This document shows positions 27,287-36,654 of a DNA stretch of 64,000 nt, in pieces. Under the pieces are notes generated by a model. That model did not search any database and was not told the DNA's origin. It saw only the letters and a list, made by a program, of their open reading frames with translations. The DNA comes from Halopenitus persicus (GTDB lineage: Archaea; Halobacteriota; Halobacteria; Halobacteriales; Haloferacaceae). The position numbers were made by a program, and so were the translations under genes. Position 1 is the first letter of the stretch. Each line of letters starts with the position of its first letter. The stretch spans positions 248,001 through 312,000 of the forward strand of contig NZ_AP017558.1 of NCBI RefSeq assembly GCF_002355635.1, in the 5' to 3' direction.

Positions 27287-29116
27287 TTACTCGACCGTGA
27301 CGCTCTTCGCCAGGTTCCGCGGCTTGTCGATCGGGCGTCCGTTGTCGTTCGCGACGTGGTAGGCGAACAGCTGGAGGTGGACGTTCGCGACGAGCGGCTC
27401 GAAGGTTCCGACGTCGGGCACCGGGAGGGAGACGTCCAGGGTGTCGTACTCGTCGGCGGCGGACACACAGCCGATCGCGGGCGCGCCGCGTGTTTGTGCC
27501 TCGGTGACGTTGTTCATCGTCTCCGACGCCCGCCCGCCCGCGGTCAGCACGGCGAGGACGGGCGTGTCGGCGGTCACGAGCGCGAGCGGGCCGTGTTTGA
27601 GCTCGCCGGCGGCGAAGCCCTCGGCGTGGTCGTAGGAGATCTCCTTGAGCTTCAACGCGCCCTCGAGGGCGACGGGAACGCCGAGATCCCGGCCGACGAA
27701 GAAGAACGCCTCGCCGTCGCCGTACTCGCTGGCGGCCGCACGAACCCGGTCCTCGGCGTCGAGCACCTGCTGGACCGCGCCGGGCAGCCCGCGGAGGTCC
27801 TCAAGGACGGACCGCGCGTCGGCCGCGGCGAGGGCGCCGCGCTCCCGGCCGATGGCCACCGCGAGCATCGACAGCGTCGCCACCTGGGAGGCGAACGTCT
27901 TCGTCGCCGCGACGCCGATCTCCGGGCCCGCGCGGATGAAGGCGGTGTCGTCGACCTCGCGGGTGACGGTGCTGCCGAGGGTGTTCGTCACCGCGACCGT
28001 CCTGGCGCCGGCGGCGTTCGCGCGCCGGATCGCGCCGAGCGTGTCCGCGGTCTCCCCGCTCTGGGTGACCGCGACGACGAGCGTTCGGTCGGGGCTCCGC
28101 CCGGCGCCGAAATCGTACTCGCTGGCGATCTCGACGGTCGCGCGCACGCCGGCGAGGTCCTCGAAGAGCCGCGCCGCGTACCGGCCCGCGTAGTTCGAGG
28201 TTCCGCAGGCGACGATCTGGATCTCCTCGAGATCGGCGAGAAAGCCCGGGGGGAACGAGACGTCGAGGTCGACGCGTCCCCGGTCGATGTCGATCCGTCC
28301 CGAGATCGTCTGCCGGAGCGCCGAGGGCTGCTCGTGGATCTCCTTGCGCATGTAGTGCTCGTAGCCGGCCTTCTCGGCCGCGTCGGCCTCCCACTCGACC
28401 GTCTCGACGCCGCGGTCGACCGGTTCGGATCCGGCGGCGTCGCCGGCAGCGAACACCTCGACGTCGCCGTCGGCCGAGAGGTCCGCCACGTCGCCGTCCT
28501 CGAGGTAGGTCACCTCGCGGGTGCGGTCGAGGAAGGCGGTCACGTCGCTGGCGACGAAGGCCGCGTCCTCGCCGTGGCCGATCACGAGCGGGCTGCCGTC
28601 CCTGGCGGCGACGATCCGGTCGGCCTCCCGGTCGACGACGCAGACCGCGTAACTCCCCTCGAGCCGGTCGATCACGCGCTCGAGCGCGGCACGGAGGTCC
28701 GGGACCGCCTCGTCAGCGCGCGCCGCCTCGAGGAGATGCGGAACGACCTCGGTGTCGGTGTCGCTCGTGAACTCGTGGGCGTCGAGCTCCGCGCGCAGCT
28801 CCTCGTGGTTCTCGATGATCCCGTTGTGGACGACCGCGATCGAGTCCGTACAGTCGGTGTGGGGATGCGCGTTCGCGTCGGTCGGCGGGCCGTGGGTGCT
28901 CCAGCGCGTGTGCCCGATCCCGCAGGTGGCATCGGGCGCGTCGGGGACGGTCAGGTTCGAGACCTCCCCCGAACGCTTTGCCACCGTGAGGCCACCGCCG
29001 TCGTTCACGAGCGCGATCCCCGCGGAGTCGTAGCCGCGGTACTCCAGGTTCTCGAGCCCCTGATAAACGATCGGGGCCGCCGCCTCGTCGCCGACGTAGC
29101 CGATGATCCCGCACAT
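27287..29116 (-). CDS. glmS: Glutamine-fructose-6-phosphate aminotransferase GlmS
   Basis: GlmS converts fructose-6-phosphate and glutamine to glucosamine-6-phosphate, the first step to UDP-GlcNAc. The 609-residue protein starts MCGIIGYVG, with the catalytic Cys next to the initiator Met. It has the glutaminase domain (about 1-220, with LENLEYRGYDSAG) and two SIS sugar-isomerase domains (for example ACGTSNYAG and TQSGETADT), ending with the invariant PRNLAKSVTVE. The open frame continues upstream, but the ATG at 29116 is fixed by the Cys requirement. It follows a nucleotidyltransferase gene by 2 bases on the same strand. Confidence 0.97.
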   Translation of the reverse strand: MCGIIGYVGDEAAAPIVYQGLENLEYRGYDSAGIALVNDGGGLTVAKRSGEVSNLTVPDAPDATCGIGHTRWSTHGPPTDANAHPHTDCTDSIAVVHNGIIENHEELRAELDAHEFTSDTDTEVVPHLLEAARADEAVPDLRAALERVIDRLEGSYAVCVVDREADRIVAARDGSPLVIGHGEDAAFVASDVTAFLDRTREVTYLEDGDVADLSADGDVEVFAAGDAAGSEPVDRGVETVEWEADAAEKAGYEHYMRKEIHEQPSALRQTISGRIDIDRGRVDLDVSFPPGFLADLEEIQIVACGTSNYAGRYAARLFEDLAGVRATVEIASEYDFGAGRSPDRTLVVAVTQSGETADTLGAIRRANAAGARTVAVTNTLGSTVTREVDDTAFIRAGPEIGVAATKTFASQVATLSMLAVAIGRERGALAAADARSVLEDLRGLPGAVQQVLDAEDRVRAAASEYGDGEAFFFVGRDLGVPVALEGALKLKEISYDHAEGFAAGELKHGPLALVTADTPVLAVLTAGGRASETMNNVTEAQTRGAPAIGCVSAADEYDTLDVSLPVPDVGTFEPLVANVHLQLFAYHVANDNGRPIDKPRNLAKSVTVE

Positions 29117-29118
29117 CG

Positions 29119-30315
29119 TTACCCCCTCCGAACGACCGCGTCCGGCTCGATCGTCCCGCTCACGACAGCTCCCGGATCGATCCGCGAGGCGTCCCCGAGG
29201 ACCGTGCCGGGGACGAGCGTCGCGCCGCCGCCGACGGTCGCGTTGTCCCCCACGACGCCGCCGAGCGTGACGTCCGCGTGGACCGTCCCGTCGACGACCA
29301 CGGTCGCCCGGCCGCCCGCGATCGTGGCGTTGGCGCCGACGCGTGCGTTTCCGGCGACGACCGCGTCGCGAACCACCGCGCCGGCCTCGATGACCGCGTC
29401 CGGGAACACGACCGACCCCTCCACGACCGCGTTCGGGCCCACGGTGACGTTCTCGCCGAGGGCGGTTCCGCCGCCGACGACCGCGTTCCGGCCGAGGCGG
29501 ACGTCCGCACCCACGACCACGTCGTCGGCGACTCCGGGGGTGGACTCGGCGTCCGCCGCCGCTGTCTGCCCGCTCGCGTCGTCCGCCGGCCGCTCGTCGG
29601 CACCGACGAGGGAGGCGTTGACCCGGCACAGGTCCCAGAGGTACGAGACGTCGAGCCATCGCCCGCGGTAGCCGATCGCCGTGATCGAGTTCTCGTCCGC
29701 GATCCGGTCGAGCGTGTCGGTGAGCGCGAGTTCGCCCGTGGGCGAGGTTTCACGGATCGCGTCGAAGACGTCCGCCGTGAAGCCGTAGACGCCCGCGTTG
29801 ATACGGCTCGTGGTGACGGGAGCCTCGGGCTTCTCTGCGATCCCGGTGACGCGGTCCGCGCCGTCGAGGGTGACGACGCCGTACTCGCGGGGCTGGTCGA
29901 CGTCGGTCACCGTCATCACGGGCGCGTCCCCGTCGCGGGTCGCCTCGCGGACGCGGTTGACGACGTCGGCATCGACGATCCGGTCGCCGTTCAGCACGAC
30001 GAACCGGTCGCCGACGGCGGGCTCGGCCTGGAGGAGGGCGTGGCCGGTGCCGAGCTGGTTGGCCTGTTCGACGTATTCGACGTCCACGCCCCAGTCGTCG
30101 CCGTCGCCGAAGTGGTTCCGGATGCGCTCCTGGCGGTACCCCACCACCAGCACGATCCGGTCGATGCCGGCGCCGCGGATCGCGTCGATCACGTACTCGA
30201 GGATCGGTCGGGTGGCCACGGGCAGCATCGGCTTCGGCCGCCGATTCGTGAGCGGCTCCAGGCGCCGCCCCTCGCCGGCCGCCAACACCACGGCGGTCAC
30301 GGAGTCGTCGGTCAT
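29119..30315 (-). CDS. GlmU-type sugar nucleotidyltransferase with left-handed beta-helix
   Basis: This 398-residue protein has the N-terminal pyrophosphorylase signature AVVLAAGEGRRLEPLTNRRP, then VVLNGDRI and GITEKPE-like GIAEKPEAP. The C-terminal hexapeptide repeats (VVGADVRLGRNAVVGGG and so on) form an acyltransferase-like beta-helix. It is closely related to the adjacent GlmU-like gene. It may activate glucosamine-1-P, GlcNAc-1-P or glucose-1-P. Because glmS starts 2 bases downstream, an amino-sugar role is most likely. The start is the ATG at 30315; the frame runs on to 30351 without support. Confidence 0.88.
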   Translation of the reverse strand: MTDDSVTAVVLAAGEGRRLEPLTNRRPKPMLPVATRPILEYVIDAIRGAGIDRIVLVVGYRQERIRNHFGDGDDWGVDVEYVEQANQLGTGHALLQAEPAVGDRFVVLNGDRIVDADVVNRVREATRDGDAPVMTVTDVDQPREYGVVTLDGADRVTGIAEKPEAPVTTSRINAGVYGFTADVFDAIRETSPTGELALTDTLDRIADENSITAIGYRGRWLDVSYLWDLCRVNASLVGADERPADDASGQTAAADAESTPGVADDVVVGADVRLGRNAVVGGGTALGENVTVGPNAVVEGSVVFPDAVIEAGAVVRDAVVAGNARVGANATIAGGRATVVVDGTVHADVTLGGVVGDNATVGGGATLVPGTVLGDASRIDPGAVVSGTIEPDAVVRRG

Positions 30316-30469
30316 ACCGGAGGGAGGCGACCTCGCGGCATAAATCCTCACGACTCGGACGCCCTCGCCGCGTATGCCGGGACGCCCCCCGTCTCCGGGA
30401 GCGTCCCGTCCGTCACGAACGCGGTCGATCGCGAATCATCGTCGATCGCGAATCATCGCCGAGCGTGGC

Positions 30470-31768
30470 CTACCGCCTATCGCGAGTCACGGTCTCGCCG
30501 GGGGCGGTGGTCTCCTCGACGCCGAACACGACGCCGGCGTTCAGGTTCGTGTCGATCCCGGTCTTGACGCCCTCGCCGAGGACGACGCCGAACTTCCGCC
30601 GGCCGGTGTCGACGCGCTCGCCCTTGACGGTCATCCGAACCGTCGCGTCGTCGTGACGCAGGTTCGCGACGACCGTTCCGGCGCCGAAGTTCACCTGCCG
30701 GTCGATCACGGAGTCGCCGACGTACGAGAGGTGGCCGATCGCGGTGTCGGCCATCACCACCGAGTTCTTCACCTCGACCGCGTGGCCGATACGGGCGTCG
30801 GGTCCGATCACGGTCGACCCGCGGACGTAGGCGTTCGGGCCGACCTCGGCGCCGGACCGGACGATCGCCGGCCCCTCGATCGTCACGCCCGAGCGGACGC
30901 GGGCGCCGGCCTCGACGACGACTGCCCCCTCGAGGGTCGCGTCGGCAGCCACCTCGCCGTCGACGCGACCCTCAAGGTCCTCGAGAACCGCCTCGGTGGC
31001 CTCGAGCAGCTCCCAGGGGCGCCCGACGTCGAGCCACCGGCCGTCGTACTCGACGACCGAGATCGCGGTCCCGCCCGCGAGCAGGCGCTCGAGCGTCTCG
31101 GTCAGCTCGAACTCGCCGCGCTCGCTCTCGCCGGTCGCCTCGAGCGCGTCGAAGGCGTCCGCCTCGAAGGCGTAACAGCCCACGTTCGCCAGGTTCGTCG
31201 GCGGGTCGGCCGGCTTCTCGACGATCGTCTCGAGGGTCGGGTGCTCGGATCCGGCGTTCCCGTCGGTCGCGGCGGTCGCGGCGGCGTCGGTCGCGGCGGC
31301 GTCGGTCGCGGCGGCGTCGGTCGTGGCGTCGGCCGCCGCACCGCCGTCCGCCAGGGAGACCACGCCGTACGATCGCGGGTCCTCGACCTCGGTGACCGCG
31401 ATCGCGGTCCCGTCCGCCTCGGCCAGGGATCGGGGGAGCGACTCCTCGATCACCACGTCGCCGTTGACGACGAGGAAGTCGTCGTCGACGACGTCCTTCG
31501 CCTGCAGGACCGCGTGCGCGGTGCCTGCCGGGTCAGCCTGCTCGACGTAGTTGACGGGCGCGCCCGCGTAGCTGTCGCCGATCGCGTCCTCGATGGCCGC
31601 CCCGCGGTAGCCGGTCACGATCACGAACTCGTCGACGACCGGCCGACAGGCGTCCAACACGCCCGCAAGCAGCGACCGATCGCCGACCGGGAGCAAGGGC
31701 TTTGGACGCCGGTCGGTCAGTGGTCGCATTCGAGTCCCGCGGCCGGCCGCAAGCACGACGCCGTACAT
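30470..31768 (-). CDS. glmU: Bifunctional GlmU-like protein (GlcN-1-P acetyltransferase/GlcNAc-1-P uridylyltransferase)
   Basis: This 432-residue protein has YGVVLAAGRGTRMRPLTDRRP and VVNGDVV in the N-terminal nucleotidyltransferase domain and a C-terminal beta-helix with GPNAYVRGSTVIGPDARIGH. Its end matches the archaeal GlmU acetyltransferase region (VANLRHDDATVRM and GVKTGIDTNLN). A low-complexity Ala/Thr/Asp insert at about residues 145-170 is encoded by a 15-base tandem repeat and is absent from the paralogue at 29119. Together with GlmS it makes UDP-GlcNAc for surface glycans. Confidence 0.9.
   Translation of the reverse strand: MYGVVLAAGRGTRMRPLTDRRPKPLLPVGDRSLLAGVLDACRPVVDEFVIVTGYRGAAIEDAIGDSYAGAPVNYVEQADPAGTAHAVLQAKDVVDDDFLVVNGDVVIEESLPRSLAEADGTAIAVTEVEDPRSYGVVSLADGGAAADATTDAAATDAAATDAAATAATDGNAGSEHPTLETIVEKPADPPTNLANVGCYAFEADAFDALEATGESERGEFELTETLERLLAGGTAISVVEYDGRWLDVGRPWELLEATEAVLEDLEGRVDGEVAADATLEGAVVVEAGARVRSGVTIEGPAIVRSGAEVGPNAYVRGSTVIGPDARIGHAVEVKNSVVMADTAIGHLSYVGDSVIDRQVNFGAGTVVANLRHDDATVRMTVKGERVDTGRRKFGVVLGEGVKTGIDTNLNAGVVFGVEETTAPGETVTRDRR
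31262..31328. repeat. 15-bp tandem repeat within the glmU-like gene
   Basis: A GCGGCGTCGGTCGCG-type unit is repeated about four times in frame and encodes an Ala-Ala-Thr-Asp-Ala-type low-complexity loop between two parts of the nucleotidyltransferase domain. The unit is a multiple of three, so copy-number change would lengthen or shorten the loop without breaking the gene. Confidence 0.8.
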
Positions 31769-31844
31769 ATCCGACTGCGAGAACGGGGGAGGGTTTAGTC
31801 GCTACGGTGGGAGCCGCGACCGGTGTGTGATACGTGCGAACGAC

Positions 31845-32816
31845 CTACATATAGCCGAGGTCGCGCAGGCGCTCCATCAGGTCCTCCTTGTCCTGGGCGC
31901 GGCCCGCGCGCTCGGTCGTGTTCTCCAGGTCCTGCAGCCAGGCGGGCTCGCCGGTCGTCTTCTCGGTGGAGACCTCGCTGCCCAGCGACCGGAAGCCGGC
32001 GAAGTACTTCGGCGAGATGGGCACGTCGTCCTGCTCGATCCCGTCCGGGAGGTCCGCGGCGGACTCGGGCACGTAGCCGTCCTCCGGGAAGCCCTCGACG
32101 GAGTCGGGCACGACGTAGTACCAGAACGCGTCCCAGACGTCGCGCTCGGCGAACTGGAGGATGGGTTGGATCCGGTCGTGGGGCGGGTAGATGTCGGGGT
32201 CGTGGCGCGGCGAGAAGAACGTCTCGTCGGCGCGGGCCTCCTGTTCGTCCCAGCGGACGCCGGAGATGACGCCGTCGATGCCGTGCTCCTCGAGGGCGTT
32301 GTTGAGCGCGACCGTCTTCAGCAGGTGGTTGCCGACGTAGGTGTCGAGCAGGAACGGGAACTCGTCCTCCTCGTACTCGAGGATGTCGCGAACGTGGTGC
32401 TGGTTCTGCTCGTTCAGCGCCGCGATCGGGACGTCGTCGCCGGGCTCGAGGCCGTTCGCGTCGACGTACTCGCCGACGTCCTCGTTGCGCGCGTAGACGA
32501 CGTCGATGTCCCACTCGTCGGCCCAGTACTCGACGAAGTCGGTGATCTCGTCGAAGTGCTGGAAGTGGTCGATGAAGACCGCCGTCGGCTTCTCGTAGCC
32601 GTACTCCTCGGCGACCTCGTTGATGAAATAGAGCGTCAGCGTGGAGTCCTTGCCGCCGGTCCACATCACGGCGGGGTTCTCGTACTGCTCGAGGCCTCGC
32701 TTGGTCACCTCGATCGCCTTCTCGATCTTGTGCTGCAGCGACGGGTAGTCATCGGGCGACTCCCCTTCGCCGTCATCGTACTCGACGTCGACGTCCTCCG
32801 GAAACTCCGACGACAT
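31845..32816 (-). CDS. PP-loop ATPase, PAPS-reductase/CysD-like
   Basis: This 323-residue protein has the PP-loop motif TGGKDS at residues 53-58 within NPAVMWTGGKDSTLTLYF, then the family features VFIDHFQHFDE and SGVRWDEQEARADE. The PAPS-reductase/ATP-sulfurylase-small-subunit superfamily binds adenylyl-sulfate or activates substrates with ATP. A canonical reductase Cys is not evident, so sulfate activation or another adenylation is possible. The start is the ATG at 32816; the longer frame to 33014 overlaps the neighbour's promoter. The C-terminus RLRDLGYM resembles those of the phosphodiesterase-like proteins. It is divergent from such a gene, hinting at sulfate or phosphate transfer to glycans. 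Confidence 0.85.
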   Translation of the reverse strand: MSSEFPEDVDVEYDDGEGESPDDYPSLQHKIEKAIEVTKRGLEQYENPAVMWTGGKDSTLTLYFINEVAEEYGYEKPTAVFIDHFQHFDEITDFVEYWADEWDIDVVYARNEDVGEYVDANGLEPGDDVPIAALNEQNQHHVRDILEYEEDEFPFLLDTYVGNHLLKTVALNNALEEHGIDGVISGVRWDEQEARADETFFSPRHDPDIYPPHDRIQPILQFAERDVWDAFWYYVVPDSVEGFPEDGYVPESAADLPDGIEQDDVPISPKYFAGFRSLGSEVSTEKTTGEPAWLQDLENTTERAGRAQDKEDLMERLRDLGYM

Positions 32817-32997
32817 ACCGGAACGGTACCAGCGGGGACGTATCAGCCTTTCCACCTGGTTTCGTGGGGTCCGGCAGCCCGGGTCGTGTACACGGGAGCG
32901 GGTCGCCGGTCGCTCGACGGCCCCGGCGCGTCCGACCTGCCGGCAGCACGCGTGGCGTATCCGAAGGGCTAACCCCGACGAGCCGCCCCTGTCCGAT

Positions 32998-34356
32998 ATG
33001 GGTCTGTTCGACAAGCTTCGCGGCGGCTCCGACGATCGCGTCGTCTTCCTCGGGATCGACGGGGTCCCCTACGAGTTGATCGACGATCACCCGGACGTCT
33101 TCGAGAACCTCCACGCCATCGCCGAGGAGGGCGCGTCGGGGCAGATCGAGAGCATCGTCCCGCCGGAGTCGAGCGCGTGCTGGCCGAGCCTCACCACCGG
33201 CCAGAACCCCGGGAATACCGGGGTGTACGGTTTCCAGGACCGCGAGCGGGGCTCCTACGACACCTACGTTCCGATGGGGAGCCACGTCGAGGCGACCCGG
33301 CTGTGGGACCTCGCGACCGAGGACGGCCTGGACGCGACCGTCCTGAACGTGCCCGTGACGTTCCCGCCCTCGAGCCGGATCCAGCGGCAGGTCTCGGGCT
33401 TCCTCTCGCCGTCGATCGAGAAGGCCGCGAGCGACGACGAGGTCCGCCGGACGCTCGAGCGGTACGACTACGCGATCGACGCCGACGCGAAGCTCGGCCA
33501 CGACGACGACAAGACCGCCTTCATCGAGAACGCCCACGACACCCTCGAGGGGCGGCGGAGGGTCTTCGAACACTACGTCGACGAGGACGACTGGGACCTC
33601 TTCTTCGGGGTCTTCATGACGCCCGACCGGGTCAACCACTTCCTGTTCGGCGACTACGCGACCGACGGCGAGTACGCCGCGGCGTTCCTGGAGTTCTACC
33701 GCGAGCTCGACGCCGCGATCGGCGCGATCCGCGACCGACTCGACGACGACACCGAGCTCGTGGTCGCCTCCGACCACGGCTTCACCCGCGAGGAGTACGA
33801 GGTGGACATCAACCGATGGCTCGAGGCGGAAGGCTGGCTCTCGTACGCGGCGGACGCCGACGATCCGGACGGGCTCGCGGACATCGCGGACGACGCGCGC
33901 GCCTACTCGCTCATCCCCGGCCGGCTGTTCCTCAACCTCGAGGGGCGCGAGCCCCGCGGCAGCGTCGCCGAGGCCGACTACGAGGACGTCCGCGAGGAGC
34001 TGATCGCCGACCTCGAGTCCCTGGAGGGCCCCGACGGCCGGCCCGTCTGCGACCGGATCGTGACGGGCGAGGACGCCTTCTCGGGCGACCACACCGAGAT
34101 CGCGCCCGACCTCGTGGTCGTCCCCGCGGACGGGTTCGATTTAAAAGCCGGCTTCGGGAGCGACACGGACGTCTTCAGCACGGGCCCCCGAAACGGGATG
34201 CACAAGTTCGGCAACGCCAGCCTGTTCACGACCGACGCGGACGTGACGGTCGGCGACGACGTGAACCTCTTCGACGTCGCCCCGACCATCCTCGACCAGC
34301 TCGACGTCGACGCCGACCGCTCGGCCTTCGACGGCGAGTCGCTGCGCGCGGACTGA
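32998..34356 (+). CDS. Alkaline-phosphatase-superfamily phosphodiesterase-like protein
   Basis: The 452-residue protein shows VVFLGIDGVPYELID (metal Asp), the nucleophile region PPESSACWPSLTTGQNPGNT with Ser as likely nucleophile, and VASDHGFT for the metal ligands. It is a paralogue of the protein at 25663, but it lacks the LGY tail and ends in ESLRAD. The PP-loop gene is divergent and 181 bases away. A truncated sugar phosphotransferase follows directly. It is cytosolic by sequence. The substrate is probably a phosphodiester or nucleotide-linked sugar. Confidence 0.83.
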   Translation: MGLFDKLRGGSDDRVVFLGIDGVPYELIDDHPDVFENLHAIAEEGASGQIESIVPPESSACWPSLTTGQNPGNTGVYGFQDRERGSYDTYVPMGSHVEATRLWDLATEDGLDATVLNVPVTFPPSSRIQRQVSGFLSPSIEKAASDDEVRRTLERYDYAIDADAKLGHDDDKTAFIENAHDTLEGRRRVFEHYVDEDDWDLFFGVFMTPDRVNHFLFGDYATDGEYAAAFLEFYRELDAAIGAIRDRLDDDTELVVASDHGFTREEYEVDINRWLEAEGWLSYAADADDPDGLADIADDARAYSLIPGRLFLNLEGREPRGSVAEADYEDVREELIADLESLEGPDGRPVCDRIVTGEDAFSGDHTEIAPDLVVVPADGFDLKAGFGSDTDVFSTGPRNGMHKFGNASLFTTDADVTVGDDVNLFDVAPTILDQLDVDADRSAFDGESLRAD

Positions 34357-34373
34357 CCGGCGACCGGCAGCGA

Positions 34374-34913
34374 GTGGTGGCGCGGGTGGTGGGGTTGCTG
34401 CCGGTGATTGCGGCCATCGTGGTGGCCATTAAGCTGGATGACGGCGGATCGATTCTTTATAAGCAAGAACGGACTGCCGTGTTCGGGGAGACGTTCGAGG
34501 TGTCTGAGTTTCGAACGATGGTGCCCGAGGGCGAATCCGCGGAGCCCGTCGACGATGAGGAGAACGACCGGATCACGGACGTCGGGCGGTTCCTTCGGCG
34601 GACGCACCTCGACGAGATCCCGCAGCTCTGGTCGATCCTCGTCGGCGATATGAGCGTGGTCGGGCCGCGGGCGGTCTGGACCGAGGAGGAGTCGCTGTTG
34701 GAGGCACAGGCTCGGTCGTGGCAGCAGCGCTGGTTCGTGAAGCCCGGCTTGACGGGACTGGCACAGGTGAACGACGTGATGAGCACCGATCCGCGCGAGA
34801 AGTTGCGGTACGACCTGCAGTACGTGCGGAAGCAGTCGTTCGAGTACGATATGAAGCTGATTATGCGGCAGATCTGGAAGGTCGGTTGGGATGTCGTGGC
34901 GACGGTTCGATGA
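34374..34913 (+). CDS. Sugar phosphotransferase (WcaJ/ExoY family), N-terminally truncated
   Basis: The 179 residues match the catalytic domain of initiating polyprenyl-phosphate sugar-phosphate transferases: AIKLDDGGSILYKQERT, FRTMVPEGES, THLDEIPQLWSILVGDMSV, VGPR and KPGLTGLAQVN. Full haloarchaeal members are usually much longer, with four N-terminal membrane helices; even short bacterial forms start with a basic KRxFD segment before the helix. Here only GTG codons at 34374 and 34377 are available, 17 bases after the upstream stop. The protein lacks the basic start, so it is probably a remnant, though the remaining core could still fold. Confidence 0.7.
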   Translation: MVARVVGLLPVIAAIVVAIKLDDGGSILYKQERTAVFGETFEVSEFRTMVPEGESAEPVDDEENDRITDVGRFLRRTHLDEIPQLWSILVGDMSVVGPRAVWTEEESLLEAQARSWQQRWFVKPGLTGLAQVNDVMSTDPREKLRYDLQYVRKQSFEYDMKLIMRQIWKVGWDVVATVR

Positions 34914-35146
34914 ATCGCCTCGGGGTCACGCTCCAGGGCGTTCTCCTCGGCCGGGAACTCGAGAGCGGCTTTGCGGAGGGCATCGAGTTGGTCCGTGAAC
35001 CGTCTCTCGGGGAGTAGCCAACGACACCCGCAACGCACGCGGCTTCTCAGGATCCATCACCCTCTTCGACGACCCACACTCCACCGTGTCACGTGCTCCT
35101 CGTCGATCGTCACCGCTGGTGGAGCCAGTAATAGGGAACCGTCCTC

Positions 35147-35581
35147 TCAGTCCACGGTTTGTGGCGCGACGCGGTCCACGAGGCCATCAAAATCGTCGTC
35201 GAAGCTCATCACGGCGTCGATATCGTGCCGTCGGCAGAGCGCGATCGTCGTCGCGTCCGTGAAACTCAACGCCCGATCGTCGTACCGCTCGAAGACGTCG
35301 ACCGCGTCCTCGAAGACCGCCCGTGAAACGTGCAGAACGTCGTATACGTCCGGGTACGATTCCGCGCCGCGGAGTTTCGCTCCGAGGTGTTTCGCCGGCG
35401 TGAACGACCCGCCCCGTTTCAGCGTGAGCGTCACCGCCTCGTCATAGATGTAGTCGCTGATGTACGGCTGTCCGAACGCACCGTCAAACACCGCCTCCAG
35501 CGCGGTGGTCGCTGCCCTGTGTCGCGATGCGTCGAGGTCGTGGTCCGCGTACAGCACGTCGGTATCGAGGCAGATCGTCAT
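35147..35581 (-). CDS. vapC: PIN-domain toxin VapC
   Basis: This PIN-domain ribonuclease of 144 residues has the acidic active-site residues CLDTDVLYAD, DEAVTL, FTDATTIA and MSFDDDFDG. VapC toxins cut tRNA or rRNA when freed from their antitoxin. The start overlaps the antitoxin stop (ATGA), as in typical vapBC operons. It is next to the repeat-rich locus at 36 kb and could stabilise this region. Confidence 0.9.
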   Translation of the reverse strand: MTICLDTDVLYADHDLDASRHRAATTALEAVFDGAFGQPYISDYIYDEAVTLTLKRGGSFTPAKHLGAKLRGAESYPDVYDVLHVSRAVFEDAVDVFERYDDRALSFTDATTIALCRRHDIDAVMSFDDDFDGLVDRVAPQTVD

Positions 35582-35853
35582 CCGTAAAGCACGTCGTCGA
35601 CGTCCCGCTCCTCGGTGTCCACGCCGGAGTGAAACCGGTTGCGCTCCATCGCCTCCTTTTCGGCGGCGGTGAGGGGAACCGATGACTCCCGGAAGGAGTC
35701 GATCACGTCCTCACGCGACTCGTACGCCTCATCGATGAGCCGCGTCAACAGCTCCTGCTGTGTGACGTTGTGGCCCGTTTCCAGCCGGATCTCCGCCTGC
35801 AACTCCTCCAGGCGGGATTTGGCGTCGTCGTGTACTTTAACTGCTGTCGTCAT
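35578..35853 (-). CDS. vapB: VapB-type antitoxin
   Basis: This is a 91-residue antitoxin. The N-terminal part (TTAVKVHDDAKSRLEELQAE) fits a ribbon-helix-helix DNA-binding domain and the acidic C-terminal part (EERDVDDVLYG) would cover the toxin active site. It is translationally coupled to the PIN toxin downstream by a 4-base overlap, and such pairs usually repress their own promoter. Confidence 0.85.
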   Translation of the reverse strand: MTTAVKVHDDAKSRLEELQAEIRLETGHNVTQQELLTRLIDEAYESREDVIDSFRESSVPLTAAEKEAMERNRFHSGVDTEERDVDDVLYG

Positions 35854-36009
35854 ATCCGTGAGTTACGTCCGTTACGTGGTAAACGCTTCCACCAGTCGAG
35901 ACCCGCCGCGTGGAACCGACGTCGTGGTCTAGGCGAGGAGGTGGCTCCGGTCCGGAATCGACGTACTAGCGTCTTCCCCGTCGATCGACAGCCTCGCCAT
36001 TTGCACGCG

Positions 36010-36097
36010 GACACACCACCGTTTCACGTGAAGAATCGCGTTTCACGGGCTGGGATGGGCGAATCGCCGCGGAGACACACCACCGGTTCACGTGAAG
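36010..36097 (-). repeat. Left arm of an 88-bp inverted repeat (two A boxes)
   Basis: Two A boxes 64 bases apart, with a matching spacer between them (TTTCACGGGCTGGGATGGGC and onward), are mirrored by the arm at 36655-36742, which has the same 64-base box spacing. The two arms face each other across about 560 bases that contain the B boxes. Confidence 0.8.
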
Positions 36098-36654
36098 CGG
36101 CGTCGATCGCGGTGGGTTTTCGTCGACAACGATCGGAGGGGACACACGCGTTCCGGGCGTGAACGCGATCCAGGACTTCGGGAACCACCCTCACCCCACC
36201 GCTTCCGCTGTTGGCGCACGAACACGGAGAGGGGAGGGGGACGAACCGTCTCGTGACGGTTCCCCGTGGGCAGTGGGCCGTTCGTCTCCGAACGGTTCGT
36301 CCGATACGCACGGTCCCACCCCACCGCTTCCGCTGTTAGCGAGGCGGATTCGTCCATCAGCGGAACCAGTGGGGTGCGTCGAGAAGCGGATGGGTACGAG
36401 ATATGGTACTGCTAACAGCGGAAGCGATGGGGTGGGTGTACCGTCCCTCCACACATAGCCTTCAGCGTGATCCGTTGGCTGAGATCTCTCCGAGTCGGAC
36501 GTCAGTGGATATCCCGTCGAGGCTGACGTCGTTTCCAGCAACCGTTCGTGGGTGCGGGTTCGATGCGGTTGCCACAACCACCGTTTCCAGTGAACACGAT
36601 GGTCCATCGAGCGATCCCGGGACGACGCGCCTTTAGTCCCCGTTCCGTTCGAAG

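Noticed and set aside
27287-29659. A 790-residue open frame extending GlmS upstream by about 180 residues
   Set aside because: The upstream part is Arg/Gly-rich and antisense-frame-like, overlapping the nucleotidyltransferase gene. GlmS needs MCGIIGY at its N-terminus, so the start is 29116.
31845-33014. A 389-residue form of the PP-loop protein
   Set aside because: The extra N-terminus is Arg-rich and runs into the neighbour's coding region; the ATG at 32816 gives a typical acidic start.
34910-35040. A small gene on either strand just after the sugar phosphotransferase
   Set aside because: The plus-strand frame (34 codons) and the minus-strand frame (LPERRFTDQLDALRKAALE) are both short, without a start signal or family match. 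The minus-strand peptide could be a gene scrap but I cannot support it.
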